Shown here: in pieces, positions 7,405-15,894 of the stretch
Layout: every line of letters starts with the position of its first letter
Position numbering within the stretch: the stretch's first letter is position 1
Position numbers and translations under genes: made by a program
Source: Mesorhizobium amorphae
Lineage (GTDB): Bacteria; Pseudomonadota; Alphaproteobacteria; Rhizobiales; Rhizobiaceae
DNA: 64,000 nt
Assembly (NCBI RefSeq): GCF_014843845.1
Contig: NZ_JHQS01000062.1
Span: 1 to 64,000 of the forward strand
Direction: 5' to 3'
The notes under the pieces: model-generated
Seen by the model: only the letters and a program-made list of their open reading frames with translations
Told to the model about the DNA's origin: nothing
The model's database searches: none

Positions 7405-7587
7405 TTCGCCTTCTGAAAGCCCCGGGCGACGCTGCGCCTGGATAGATGCATCAGCAAGCGCTAATGTTAGGCGCGAGGGCGTTATGCACCGAAATCTGAT
7501 GCCGGGCGCGATCTTTGGCGAATCTTGTTCGGATACGCATGGGACGGCCGCTATTCGCAAGCGCCAGCAACCTGGCCCGCTAGGACT

Positions 7588-7619
7588 AAAAAGCCCGCCA
7601 GGGCAAACCATGGCGGGCT
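7588..7619 (-). terminator. leftward rho-independent terminator
   Basis: AGCCCGCCA (7592-7600) pairs perfectly with TGGCGGGCT (7611-7619), with AAAAA on the left giving U5 leftward. It ends the XRE gene at 7643-7906. Confidence 0.75.
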
Positions 7620-7642
7620 CGTTGGGCGGGACCCATTTTCGA

Positions 7643-7906
7643 CTATTGCATGGACTGATTTTCGGCCGTCGGTATGTCGATCAAAACGCTTTCCGGCACC
7701 TGCAGCGCCAGGGCAATTCGTCTGAGCTTCGACGGATCGGCGTCCTTGCCGTTTTCAATGTCGGCAATCTCATGGACCGAGAGGCCGCATGTCAGGGACA
7801 GCTCTTCGACGCTGTATCCCCTGGTTTCGCGGACGGCCTTGAGGGCGCTGTAGCCGGACGTGGCAATCAATTCGGGCGGAACTTCGCGTGTTGCAGTAGC
7901 GGGCAT
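7643..7906 (-). CDS. XRE-family transcriptional regulator
   Basis: The product has 87 residues. Residues 22-70 form a Cro/CI-type helix-turn-helix (ALKAVRETRGYSVEELSLTC, then GLSVHEIADIENGKDADPSK and LRRIALALQVP). The ATG at 7906 follows CGGAG. It is probably a local repressor; the about 300-bp region between it and the divergent exported protein at 8215 may hold its operator. A terminator closes the unit. Confidence 0.85.
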   Translation of the reverse strand: MPATATREVPPELIATSGYSALKAVRETRGYSVEELSLTCGLSVHEIADIENGKDADPSKLRRIALALQVPESVLIDIPTAENQSMQ

Positions 7907-8214
7907 TGGCAACTCCGTGGGCTGAAAGGTCTGATCAAATGATGGGTTGCCTGAGACGAGCGGGAGAATGCCCGCTCGCGGGCGATTTGCCAAGCGCCAA
8001 AACAGGCGTCACGGCAACGTGAATTGCCGCGAGGGAATGGCTTGCCGGAGCGGAAACCGCGCAAATGCGCCATCTCTCCCGTCATGACTTCCAATCAAGT
8101 TCTTTTGAAGAATCGAACGCCGAGTTGATCGACGTTTTCGCGCCCGCGTTCGTTACGCAGATGTCGCTGGCACCGACAGGTCGGGCCAGCCATTTTCCAG
8201 AAGGATCGAATCCC
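7907..8214. other. intergenic region between divergent genes
   Basis: I see no gene and no clear palindrome here. The region carries the upstream sequences of the leftward XRE gene and the rightward exported protein gene. Confidence 0.3.
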
Positions 8215-8823
8215 ATGAATTTGAAGATATTCGCGATCGTGCTCGGCACGATTCCGGGCCTTGCCGCTGCGGCAGAGGCTCAGGCGGCAGACACGATGCG
8301 CGTGCGCGGCACGGTCGTCGGCCTTGCCGGATCGACGCTGACAGTGAAAGACCAGGCGGGCAAGACAGATGCGATAGCGTTGGCGCAGGGTTGGAAAATC
8401 TCCGGCGTCGCCAAGGCATCGGCCGCCGACATCAAACAGGGCGATTTCCTCGGCATTGCGTCCGTCTCCAAGGCCGATGGTGGCAGCGGCGCGCTGGAAG
8501 TCGTGATCTTCCCGGCCGCATTGAAAGGCACGGGAGAAGGCGACCGGCCATGGGACCTGCAACCCAACAGCCGGATGACCAACGGCACAGTCGCCGACGT
8601 GACCGATATCGATGGCCGGACGGTGACGCTGACCTATGACAATGGCCAGAAGAAGCAGATCGCGATTCCGCAGTCGACGCCGATCGTGACCTTCGCGACC
8701 GCCACGCCGGCGGACCTGACGCCCGGTGCGGCGGTATTCATTACCACCGAGCGCGGCAGCGACGGCACGCTCACCTCCCGGAGAGTCGTCGTCGGCAACC
8801 ATGGCGTCGTTCCGCCGATGTGA
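8215..8823 (+). CDS. exported DUF5666-like protein
   Basis: This is a 202-residue secreted protein. A signal peptide (NLKIFAIVLGTIPGLAAAA, cleavage after AEAQA) is followed by repeated short beta-rich units of the form VRGTVVGLAGSTLTVKDQAG and later GTVADVTDIDGRTVTLTYDN. These resemble OB-like DUF5666 domains. The ATG at 8215 has an AGAAGGA site. The role is unknown; it is probably periplasmic. Confidence 0.7.
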   Translation: MNLKIFAIVLGTIPGLAAAAEAQAADTMRVRGTVVGLAGSTLTVKDQAGKTDAIALAQGWKISGVAKASAADIKQGDFLGIASVSKADGGSGALEVVIFPAALKGTGEGDRPWDLQPNSRMTNGTVADVTDIDGRTVTLTYDNGQKKQIAIPQSTPIVTFATATPADLTPGAAVFITTERGSDGTLTSRRVVVGNHGVVPPM

Positions 8824-8995
8824 GGCGGCGCCCGCACGGGACGACCAGGGCTTCAGACACAATCCGGAAACAAAATTCTACAGTCGGGAAAAATTGTCGA
8901 AAAAATCCAGGACGATAGTCCCGATCGCGGCGCTCGAGTCATCGATATGGTCCGGTGATCTCCAGATTGCGGCCCGCACAAAAGGAAACAATGTC

Positions 8996-9187
8996 ATGAA
9001 GAAGTCCCTCCTCTCCGCCCTTGGGCTGGCTTTTGCCCTGGCTGTCTCGATGCCGCTCCTCGGCGCGACCAGCGCTGATGCTGCTCCGGTGCATCACAAG
9101 CATCACCGCCATCATCACCGCAAGCATCATCACCACCGTCACCATCATCACCACCACCACAAGAAGGTGGAAGCGAAGAAGGCCTAA
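8996..9187 (+). CDS. histidine-rich exported peptide
   Basis: The 63-residue precursor has a classic signal peptide (KKSLLSALGLAFALAVSMPL, cleavage around ATSADA-AP). A mature ~33-residue segment follows that is almost only His, Lys and Arg: 18 His between residues 33 and 55, including a run of seven. Such peptides could bind Ni, Zn or Cu in the periplasm or act as a polycation; this is inferred from composition. The ATG at 8996 follows AAAGGAAA, and a terminator follows the stop. Confidence 0.75.
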   Translation: MKKSLLSALGLAFALAVSMPLLGATSADAAPVHHKHHRHHHRKHHHHRHHHHHHHKKVEAKKA

Positions 9188-9191
9188 GCAT

Positions 9192-9228
9192 ACCGGCTTA
9201 CCCCGACAGGAAGGCCGGTTTTGGTTTT
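9192..9228 (+). terminator. rho-independent terminator
   Basis: ACCGGC (9192-9197) pairs with GCCGGT (9214-9219) and is followed by TTTGGTTTT. It closes the histidine-rich peptide gene. Confidence 0.65.
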
Positions 9229-9835
9229 GGCCAAGAGCGGTTTTCCTGACGGGGCCCTGCACCTCGCGGGATGAAGGACGAACCCAAATTCCTGGGTTGG
9301 ATGAAGACCAGCGCCGATATCCCGACGAGACGCCGCTTCGTCCTTCGCAATTGCCGCCTGCTGCCCACTCTCGTCACCCGGCCCTTCTCGCCCGCCTCGC
9401 CATGCGGCTCGGCTATCTGCCCAATCCCGCCTCCATCACGAGCGTATGCGCTGGCGAAAAAACGTCGACCACGATCCATTCTTTGCGCCGCCGACCGGCA
9501 AGCTCGCGGCCAAAGCCTGCCAGTTCCCGAAACGCAGCGGGCCGGGCGCGTCCTGCCGAGATCCCGGCCTGACTGCTCGCTGACGACGTCGTGGTGCCAA
9601 CGCGGTGGACGCCAGATAGGTGGTCGACGCCGGCAATCGTTGACCAACAGCAGCCGCCCGCTCCCTCGAACCGGATCGAAGATCGCACCGACACCGCGCG
9701 GCAAAAAGTTGAACCGAGGCATGAACCTTTCCTCTCTCGGCCGCACTAAACCGGCATGGACGCCAAGAAGGCGATCCCCAAACCAGAAGGACGCCATGAC
9801 GGCGATCCTCAAATCAAAGAGAAGGAAATGCTCAA
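9229..9835. other. 607-bp gap without a clear gene
   Basis: Open frames occur on both strands but none has a ribosome binding site, a recognisable domain or consistent codon bias. Protein-like stretches on the minus strand change frame (for example FNFLPRGVGAIFDP near 9700 and AFRELAGFGREL near 9520), so a decayed gene is possible. Confidence 0.3.
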
Positions 9836-10111
9836 ATGACCAACTTCACCAACTTCAAGCGCATCTCGCTCGCCGCTGTCATCGCCGTCTCGGCGTTTGG
9901 CTCGGTTTCGGTTCCGAGCTCGGCTTTCGCAGGCACGCACCCCACCGGCGACGGCGGCGCGGTCTGCAAGGGTTCGGGCTCCTGTCTGGTGCTGCAGCTC
10001 GACTGTAAGGGTACCTACACCGATGCCACCGACAAGAACGGCACCGTTTACGGCAAGTGCAGCCAGGTCATGAAGATCGACCCGAAGACCCGGCTCAAGC
10101 TCGCCAACTGA
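9836..10111 (+). CDS. small exported cysteine-containing protein
   Basis: The 91-residue precursor has a signal peptide (about residues 8-32, ending SSAFA-GT). The mature part has four Cys, in AVCKGSGSCLVLQLDCKGTY and YGKCSQV, probably forming two disulfides. A GAAGGA site precedes the ATG, and a long palindromic terminator follows. Short proteins of this type are common in Mesorhizobium, but the function is unknown to me. Confidence 0.65.
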   Translation: MTNFTNFKRISLAAVIAVSAFGSVSVPSSAFAGTHPTGDGGAVCKGSGSCLVLQLDCKGTYTDATDKNGTVYGKCSQVMKIDPKTRLKLAN

Positions 10112-10127
10112 TCGCCTGTCGTCGAAG

Positions 10128-10162
10128 AAAATGGCGGCCGTCCGCGCGACGGCCGCCATTTT
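10128..10162. terminator. bidirectional terminator
   Basis: AAAATGGCGGCCGTC and GACGGCCGCCATTTT form a perfect 15-bp stem around CGCGC. It sits between convergent genes (ending at 10111 and 10183) and has T-runs in both directions. Confidence 0.85.
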
Positions 10163-10182
10163 CTTGTCTGTAGCTTTGAGGT

Positions 10183-10485
10183 TCAGCGTCTGCTGAGGAC
10201 GAGGCTGGCGATGAGCCCAACGACAACCAGCCCCACCGCAGCCACGGTCGCCGGATGGTCGCGTGCCGTCCTTTCGATCGCCCTGCCCTTGTTCCTGATC
10301 GCGGGCAGCGCATCCGTGAGGCGCCCGGCCAGTTCGGAATAGTAGTCGGAAGCAGCGTCGCGACCGTCCTCGAAGTAAGCGCCACCTCGTTTGGCTACGG
10401 CTTTCCGCAAGGCCGCGAGTTCCCTGGAAAGGGTCGCGACCTGCTTTTCGAGGTCAAGATCGGAGAGGGTCGAAAGCGATGCCAT
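10183..10485 (-). CDS. DUF883 (ElaB/YqjD-like) membrane-anchored protein
   Basis: The 100-residue protein has a coiled-coil N-terminus (LEKQVATLSRELAALRKAVA), a middle helical region (YYSELAGRLTDALPAI) and a single C-terminal membrane anchor (TVAAVGLVVVGLIASLVLS) ending in RR. This is the architecture of ElaB/YqjD, inner-membrane proteins known in enterobacteria to bind ribosomes in stationary phase. A putative general-stress promoter lies upstream, in keeping with a stress-related role. Confidence 0.85.
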   Translation of the reverse strand: MASLSTLSDLDLEKQVATLSRELAALRKAVAKRGGAYFEDGRDAASDYYSELAGRLTDALPAIRNKGRAIERTARDHPATVAAVGLVVVGLIASLVLSRR

Positions 10486-10518
10486 GATTGTCTGTCCTTC
10501 CTTTTTCAGTGAAGGCCA

Positions 10519-10543
10519 AACGCATGGCCGCAGAAGCGGTTCC
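10519..10543 (-). promoter_or_regulatory. candidate EcfG (general stress) promoter
   Basis: Read leftward, GGAAC (complement of 10539-10543), 16 bases, then CGTT (complement of 10519-10522) matches the alphaproteobacterial EcfG/PhyR-dependent consensus GGAAC-N16/17-CGTT. It lies 34 bases upstream of the DUF883 start. Confidence 0.6.
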
Positions 10544-10583
10544 GGTTTTGCCGGCGGGATGTCCCGTGGCGGCGGGTCGAGGG

Positions 10584-10628
10584 GTCAGAGCAGCTCAGCA
10601 ATTGATAGAATTGCTGAGCTGCTCTGAC
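10584..10628. repeat. perfect 20-bp inverted repeat, 5-nt loop
   Basis: Arm 10584-10603 is the exact reverse complement of 10609-10628, with GATAG between them. There is no T-run. The hairpin is too long and perfect to be incidental and sits beside the palindromic repeat at 10642. Confidence 0.8.
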
Positions 10629-10641
10629 TCTTTGCCTTTGC

Positions 10642-10684
10642 GCAATTCCGGACGGAAAACCGTTCACACTTTTCCTGGAATTGC
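10642..10684. repeat. rhizobial palindromic repeat (GCAATTCC type)
   Basis: It begins GCAATTCCGGACGGAAAA and ends TTTTCCTGGAATTGC around the core CCGTTCACAC, an imperfect palindrome. Two more copies lie at 11371 and 11437. This copy reaches the stop codon of the merR gene and could form its terminator hairpin. Confidence 0.8.
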
Positions 10685-11226
10685 TAGCGCACCTGGTCGA
10701 GCAGGCGCTTGCATTCCAGAAGATCGAACAGCGCCTCCTGCAGCAAGGCGCGATTGTCGCGCGACAGTTTCGACGAGCCCGGCTGCACCGGTCCCTCGTC
10801 GTCGCTCTTGCCCATGCCGAAAAAGCGGCGGCTCGGCTTCACCTTGGGCTGGCCGACCAGCATCTCGTCATCCGCGCCACGTGGCTGGGCTGCCGGCGTC
10901 AGCGGCACCTGATCGGCCTGACGGCGCTGTGCGATCGCCTCGACGGCGGCCATGTCGCCATTGCCGATGGCGACCAGGAAATGATTGCCGTTCTCGCGCA
11001 GCAGCTTCTGCACGCCCTTGATCGTATAGCCCTGGTCATAGAGCATGTGGCGGATGCCCTTGATCAGCTCGACATCTTGTGGCCGGTAGTAGCGGCGGCC
11101 GCCGCCACGCTTCATCGGCTTGATCTGGTTGAAGCGCGTTTCCCAGAAGCGCAGCACATGCTGCGGCAGATCGAGATCCTCCGCGACCTCGCTGATGGTA
11201 CGGAATGCATCCGGGCTCTTGTCCAT
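10684..11226 (-). CDS. MerR-family transcriptional regulator
   Basis: The 180-residue protein has an N-terminal MerR winged helix (FRTISEVAEDLDLPQHVLRF, then WETRF and the GGGRRYYRPQDVELI wing). A helical dimer region (IKGIRHMLYDQGYTIKGVQK) and a divergent C-terminus ending LLECKRLLDQVR follow. In many alphaproteobacteria a MerR gene sits directly downstream of ihfA, as here (264 bp, filled with repeats). The target is unknown. Confidence 0.9.
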   Translation of the reverse strand: MDKSPDAFRTISEVAEDLDLPQHVLRFWETRFNQIKPMKRGGGRRYYRPQDVELIKGIRHMLYDQGYTIKGVQKLLRENGNHFLVAIGNGDMAAVEAIAQRRQADQVPLTPAAQPRGADDEMLVGQPKVKPSRRFFGMGKSDDEGPVQPGSSKLSRDNRALLQEALFDLLECKRLLDQVR

Positions 11227-11357
11227 GGGCGAAATCCTCCACGCTGGACGGCGATTGGGCCTGTTGTGCCGAATCGGGTATTATTTCAGCGGTTTATGAA
11301 ACAACATTCAAGCCCGGCGTCAAAATCGACCGCCGTTTTCAACCGAAGCTTTCTATG

Positions 11358-11480
11358 TCCTTGTTTTTACGCAATTCTGGAAATCCGGACGGAAAACCGC
11401 TTCCCATTTTTCCTGGAATTGCGTCCTTGTTTTTACGCAATTCCGGACGGAAAACCGCTTCACACTTTTCCTGGAATTGC
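11358..11480. repeat. two tandem palindromic repeats (GCAATTCC type)
   Basis: Two copies (11371-11422 and 11437-11480), each preceded by TCCTTGTTTTTAC, repeat the element seen at 10642. The first copy carries about 8 extra bases after GCAATTC. They fill the ihfA-merR intergenic region and end next to the ihfA stop at 11490. Confidence 0.8.
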
Positions 11481-11489
11481 TGTAGCCGG

Positions 11490-11813
11490 CTATTTGCCGC
11501 CCTTGGCCTTGCTGTTCTGATGCGAGCGCAGGATACGGCTCTTCAGCACATTCGACGACTTGAACGTCATCACCCGGCGCGGCAGGATCGGCACTTCCTC
11601 GCCGGTCTTGGGATTGCGGCCGATGCGCTCGTTCTTGGAACGAACATGGAAAGTGGCGAAGGACGACAGCTTCACCGTCTCGCCGCGAACGATGGCCTCG
11701 CAGATCTCGTCCAGGACCGCTTCGACGAGTTCGGCCGATTCAGTTCTCGACAAGCCAACCTTGCGGTAAACAGCTTCGGCAAGGTCGGCGCGCGTCAGTG
11801 TCTTTCCCCCCAT
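11490..11813 (-). CDS. ihfA: integration host factor subunit alpha
   Basis: IhfA (107 residues) pairs with IhfB to bend DNA in recombination, replication and transcription. The HU/IHF fold is clear: N-terminal LTRADLAEAVYRKVGLSRTE, the EICEAIVRGETVKLSSFATF segment, and the beta-arm IGRNPKTGEEVPILPRRVMT with the minor-groove-intercalating proline. It follows fabH on the same strand, as in most alphaproteobacteria. Confidence 0.95.
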   Translation of the reverse strand: MGGKTLTRADLAEAVYRKVGLSRTESAELVEAVLDEICEAIVRGETVKLSSFATFHVRSKNERIGRNPKTGEEVPILPRRVMTFKSSNVLKSRILRSHQNSKAKGGK

Positions 11814-11915
11814 GCGACCGTCCCATCAGCTCAAAAACATAAATCGATACAAGCAACGGCAGAGCCTAAGTAATTGATCCGTCAAGGTCAAGGACCGAAC
11901 CCGTACGTTCGGCAC

Positions 11916-12887
11916 TTACCAGCGAACCAAAACCGCGCCCCAGGTGAAGCCCCCACCCATCGCCTCGAGCAGCACCAGGTCACCCTTCTTGATGCGGCCG
12001 TCGGCGACCGCCACAGAGAGCGCCAGCGGCACGGAGGCAGCCGAGGTGTTACCGTGCAAATCGACCGTAACCACCACCTTTTGCTCGGCAATCCCAAGCT
12101 TCTTGGCGGAAGCGTCAATAATCCGTTTATTGGCCTGATGCGGCACGAACCAGTCGAGATCGTCGGCGGTGATGCCAGCCTGCGCGAAGGTCGCCTCGAT
12201 GACATCGGTGATCATGCCAACGGCGTGCTTGAACACTTCGCGGCCTTCCATCCTGAGATGGCCGACCGTCCCGGTGGTCGAGGGTCCGCCATCGACGAAA
12301 AGCTTGTCCTTGTGGACGCCGTCGGAGCGCAGGCTGGCCGCGAGCACACCGCGGTCGGCGACGCCGCCAACCCCCTCGCCCGCTTCCAGCACCAGCGCGC
12401 CGGCGCCGTCACCGAACAGGACGCAGGTCGAACGGTCGCTCCAGTCGAGGATGCGCGAGAAGGTCTCCGAGCCGATCACCAGGACCCGCTTTGCCAGGCC
12501 GCCGCGGATGTAGAGGTCGGCGGTCGCCACCGCATAGACGAAGCCGGAGCATACGGCCTGCATGTCGAAGGCAAAGCCGTGGTGCATGCCGAGCCGGTTC
12601 TGGATCTCGACGGCGGTCGCCGGAAAGGTGTTGTTGGGCGTCGAGGTGGCCAGCACGATGAGGTCGATGTCGGCGGGCGTCAGCCCAGCGCTGTCGAGGG
12701 CGGCGCGCGCCGCCGCCTCGCCAAGCGAGGCCGTCGTCTCGTCGTCGGCCGCGACATGGCGCTGCCGGATACCGGTGCGCTGGACGATCCACTCGTCGGA
12801 GGTCTCGACCATGCCTTCGAAATCGGCATTCTTCATGATGCGGCGGGGCAGCGCGGCGCCCGAGCCGCGCACGACTGATCTGATCAA
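11916..12887 (-). CDS. fabH: beta-ketoacyl-ACP synthase III
   Basis: FabH (323 residues) condenses acetyl-CoA with malonyl-ACP to start fatty acid synthesis. The catalytic triad is visible: Cys in AVCSGFVYAV, His in WFVPHQANKRII and Asn in HGNTSAASVP. The start appears to be TTG at 12887, with AGGAAAGAG upstream. The gene follows plsX by only 9 bases and is surely co-transcribed with it. Confidence 0.95.
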   Translation of the reverse strand: MIRSVVRGSGAALPRRIMKNADFEGMVETSDEWIVQRTGIRQRHVAADDETTASLGEAAARAALDSAGLTPADIDLIVLATSTPNNTFPATAVEIQNRLGMHHGFAFDMQAVCSGFVYAVATADLYIRGGLAKRVLVIGSETFSRILDWSDRSTCVLFGDGAGALVLEAGEGVGGVADRGVLAASLRSDGVHKDKLFVDGGPSTTGTVGHLRMEGREVFKHAVGMITDVIEATFAQAGITADDLDWFVPHQANKRIIDASAKKLGIAEQKVVVTVDLHGNTSAASVPLALSVAVADGRIKKGDLVLLEAMGGGFTWGAVLVRW

Positions 12888-12896
12888 AGCTCTTTC

Positions 12897-13967
12897 CTAT
12901 TCCTTTGCGTCGACGACGACGTCGGATTTCCTGTTTGCCTGGGCATGCGGATTGCGCGCATGGAACAGATCGAGATCGGCCTCGATGCGGTCAAGCAGAT
13001 TGTTGCGCACCATGTCGTAGCCGAGCTCGATCGCCGCCGCAAAGCCGTTCGAATCGGCGCCGCCATGGCTTTTCACCACGATGCCGTTGAGGCCCAGGAA
13101 GACGCCGCCGTTGGAGCGGCCGACATCCATCTTCTCGCGCAGCCGGTCAAAGGCGCCCTTGGCGAAGACATAGCCGATCCTGGCCATCAGCGTGCGGCTC
13201 ATGGCGGCGCGCAGATAGCCGCCGATCTGCCTTGCGGTGCCTTCCGCCGTCTTCAGGGCGATGTTGCCGGCAAAGCCTTCGGTGACGACCACGTCGACCG
13301 TGCCCTTGCCGATGTCGTCGCCCTCGACGAAGCCGCGATAGTTCATCGAGGCCATGTTGGCCTCGCGCAGCATGCGGCCAGCCTCCTTGACCTCTTCCTG
13401 GCCCTTGATCTCCTCGACGCCGACATTGAGCAGGCCGACGGTAGGCCGTTCGATGCCGAAAACCGAGCGCGCCATGCCGGTGCCCAGAATGGCGAAATCG
13501 ATGAGCTGGTGCGCATCGGCGCCGATTGTGGCGCCGACGTCCAGCACCACGCTTTCGCCGCGCGTATTCGGCCAAAGGGCCGCGATCGCCGGGCGATCGA
13601 TGGTCGCCATGGTGCGCAGGCAGAATTTCGACATCGCCATCAGCGCGCCGGTGTTGCCGGCCGAGATGCAGGCCTGCGCGGTGCCCGATTTGACCGCCTC
13701 GACCGCCTTCCACATAGACGACTTCCAGCGGCCGTGGCGCAGCGCCTGGCTCGGCTTGTCGTCCATCCTGACCGCGATCTCGCAATGGACGAAATCGCTG
13801 ATCTCGGCCAGCTTGGGGAACTTGGCAAGCTCGGGGCGAACCGCTTCCTCACGTCCATAAATGATGAAGCGGATGTCGGGACGGCGGATGGCGACGGTCA
13901 TGAGCGCCGGGATGACCACGCTCGGTCCGTGATCGCCGCCCATGGCATCGATGGAAATCCTGATCAC
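12897..13967 (-). CDS. plsX: phosphate acyltransferase PlsX
   Basis: PlsX (356 residues) makes acyl-phosphate from acyl-ACP for phospholipid synthesis. The N-terminus IRISIDAMGGDHGP and the internal CISAGNTGALMAM, GESVVLDVGAT and VVTEGFAGNIALK are diagnostic. The start is GTG at 13967. It forms an operon with fabH and ihfA and follows the DUF177 gene after 132 bp. Confidence 0.95.
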   Translation of the reverse strand: MIRISIDAMGGDHGPSVVIPALMTVAIRRPDIRFIIYGREEAVRPELAKFPKLAEISDFVHCEIAVRMDDKPSQALRHGRWKSSMWKAVEAVKSGTAQACISAGNTGALMAMSKFCLRTMATIDRPAIAALWPNTRGESVVLDVGATIGADAHQLIDFAILGTGMARSVFGIERPTVGLLNVGVEEIKGQEEVKEAGRMLREANMASMNYRGFVEGDDIGKGTVDVVVTEGFAGNIALKTAEGTARQIGGYLRAAMSRTLMARIGYVFAKGAFDRLREKMDVGRSNGGVFLGLNGIVVKSHGGADSNGFAAAIELGYDMVRNNLLDRIEADLDLFHARNPHAQANRKSDVVVDAKE

Positions 13968-14099
13968 GCGGTATTCATCTCACGGTTTGCCTGGCCTGCG
14001 ACTGAGGGCTTGCCAAGGTACGGGGGGCTCGCGAAGGTTCGGCGAAAATAGCGGTTTTGGGCTGCCGCACAACCGGCTTTTCTAATATCTCGTCCGCTT

Positions 14100-14648
14100 T
14101 CAGGATTTTCCAAGCAGGGACCGCAGCTTTTGCTGGAATTCGCTTTCGGCGGGCTCGGTATCGCCGGCGGCCTCCACCGATGCCCCCGCCTTGCGCGGAT
14201 AAGGATCGATCGCCAGGCCGAAAAACTGCTCGGCAAGCGCTCCGACGTCGATCGTATTGCCGGAAAAAGTCTCCGGGCTGTCGGGCCCGTCGGCATCCAG
14301 CACGATCTCGCCGCCGCCTTCGAAACCCTGCCGCCCGAGCTTGGACTGCTCCGGCAGGAACAGCGCCTCGACCGGCTCGTCGATATGTGCCGCGACCGGG
14401 TCGAGTGTGACGATGCAGGCCTGGGTGATGTCAGCCTCGACACGGCCGCTGACCTTGACGCCATTGCGTTTCCACGGCGCTACCAGAAGCTCGGCGCGGT
14501 AGCGTTCGACCGAGAGCAGTTCGTGCTCGCCGGCGAGTGCGGCGCGCTGCCGGTCGTCGGCATCGATCACGACAGGCAGTCCCTTGTGCGGCAGGCGGGC
14601 GACGTTGGCCACAAAGGACACTGGGCCTCGGGCATCGGCATGCTTCAT
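14100..14648 (-). CDS. DUF177 (YceD-like) protein
   Basis: The 182-residue protein matches the YceD/DUF177 family, which in bacteria accompanies rpmF/plsX and has been linked to 23S rRNA handling; its precise role is unsettled. Visible features are GVKVSGRVEADITQACIVTL (no metal-binding Cys pair in this alphaproteobacterial form) and the acidic DGPDSPETFSGNTIDVGALA segment. The ATG at 14648, preceded by GGAGGGG, is preferred to the TTG at 14663. It lies 11 bases downstream of the cbp3-like gene. Confidence 0.85.
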   Translation of the reverse strand: MKHADARGPVSFVANVARLPHKGLPVVIDADDRQRAALAGEHELLSVERYRAELLVAPWKRNGVKVSGRVEADITQACIVTLDPVAAHIDEPVEALFLPEQSKLGRQGFEGGGEIVLDADGPDSPETFSGNTIDVGALAEQFFGLAIDPYPRKAGASVEAAGDTEPAESEFQQKLRSLLGKS

Positions 14649-14659
14649 CTTCCCCTCCT

Positions 14660-15202
14660 TCAACCTGCCCTGGCCATGGGAAACACCACCGTGCCGGACA
14701 CGATCGATTCGACCGGCTGCGCGGCGAGTTGCCGTGAGGCATCGGCGACATAGGCCGCCAGCAGCGGCGCCTGCGGCCAGGCGCCGGCATCGGGCCGGAC
14801 ATTGCGGGCAAGCGCGGCAGCGAGCGCCTCGCGGTCGTCGCGCTCCAGCGCATCGTCATAGGCGGCCGTGCGGCCGTAGAACATTTTTGCCAGCTTCTTC
14901 ATGCGCTTGGGCACACCGACATCGCCTATGCCCAGTTCCCTCAGCGAATGCTCGACATCGAGGAAGAACTCGTCGATCAGCACCTGAGCAAGCTCGGTCG
15001 CAGCACCGCTCTCGCCGCGCAGCCGGTGCTGGAACAGGAACATGTGCAGCGACAGCATCTCGAAACGGCCGAGCGGCGTGTCCGGCACATTCCAGTCGGA
15101 ATAAAATATGGTTTGCCGCGCCGCTGCCACGATTTGTGCGTAGAGCGCCTCGGTGATGGCGCGGTTGGCGTGGCGTTCGCGGCCAAAAAGGCGCTGGAAC
15201 AT
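14660..15202 (-). CDS. ubiquinol-cytochrome c chaperone (CBP3/UQCC1-like)
   Basis: This 180-residue protein of the CBP3/UQCC1 family is thought to assist assembly of the cytochrome bc1 complex. Recognisable segments are ALYAQIVAAARQTIFYSDWN, the DTPLGRFEMLSLHMFLFQHR motif and RMKKLAKMFYGRTAAYDDAL. The ATG at 15202 was chosen because the family begins MFxRLFG. It is divergent from bamE, a conserved alphaproteobacterial arrangement. Confidence 0.9.
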   Translation of the reverse strand: MFQRLFGRERHANRAITEALYAQIVAAARQTIFYSDWNVPDTPLGRFEMLSLHMFLFQHRLRGESGAATELAQVLIDEFFLDVEHSLRELGIGDVGVPKRMKKLAKMFYGRTAAYDDALERDDREALAAALARNVRPDAGAWPQAPLLAAYVADASRQLAAQPVESIVSGTVVFPMARAG

Positions 15203-15305
15203 TGAGGGTGGTCTCCCGGGGACCGTTTGTTTGAATTGGCCTTGTTGCATCGGCAGGCAAGCTGGTTTACCGGTTTTGCCGCCCAGCGCAAGTTGCGGCC
15301 AGCTA

Positions 15306-15833
15306 ATGGAGTTGTTGTTGCGCGCGCTGAAATTCAAGTCGTCTTTTTTGCCCAGGCCCGCCGGCATGGTCTCGCTGCTGGTGGTGGCTGCAGCGCTTTC
15401 CGCCTGCAATACGTCCAAGATGGTCGGTGACCTCAACCCCAGCGAGACGCTGACGCAAGGTTATGTGATCGACCAGCAGGCGATCGATTCGGTGCCGGTC
15501 GGATCCAGCCGCGAACAGGTGCTGCTGGCGCTCGGCACACCGTCTACGACGGCCACCTTCGACAACGAGGCCTTCTACTACATCTCGCAGACACGTAAGC
15601 GTTACGTCGCCTTCGACAAGCCGCGTCTGGTCGACCAGAAAGTGCTGGCTGTCTATTTCGGCGCCGACGGGCGCGTCACCCAGATCGCCAATTACGGCCT
15701 GAAGGACGGCAGGATGTTCGACTTCATCTCGCGCACCACGCCGACAGGCGGCAAGGACCAGAACTTCCTCAGCCAGATCATCAAGGGGGCCAGCAAGCTG
15801 GCGCCCGGTATTCCCGGCGGCGGCACGCCCTGA
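15306..15833 (+). CDS. bamE: outer membrane protein assembly factor BamE
   Basis: The 175-residue lipoprotein precursor has a signal with a lipobox (VVAAALSAC, Cys around residue 33), so it is anchored in the outer membrane. The SmpA/OmlA domain follows (VPVGSSREQVLLALGTPSTT and YYISQTRKRYVAF). BamE supports the BAM complex that inserts outer membrane proteins. A terminator follows. Confidence 0.9.
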   Translation: MELLLRALKFKSSFLPRPAGMVSLLVVAAALSACNTSKMVGDLNPSETLTQGYVIDQQAIDSVPVGSSREQVLLALGTPSTTATFDNEAFYYISQTRKRYVAFDKPRLVDQKVLAVYFGADGRVTQIANYGLKDGRMFDFISRTTPTGGKDQNFLSQIIKGASKLAPGIPGGGTP

Positions 15834-15894
15834 TCTGTCCTTTATTCCCTTTCTTGCTTCTTCCCTGAAGCAGCAAACATCTCAGGCAGCCAAG

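Noticed and set aside
9198..9812. 204-codon leftward frame
   Set aside because: No start signal, mixed composition and frame changes; described as a gap instead.
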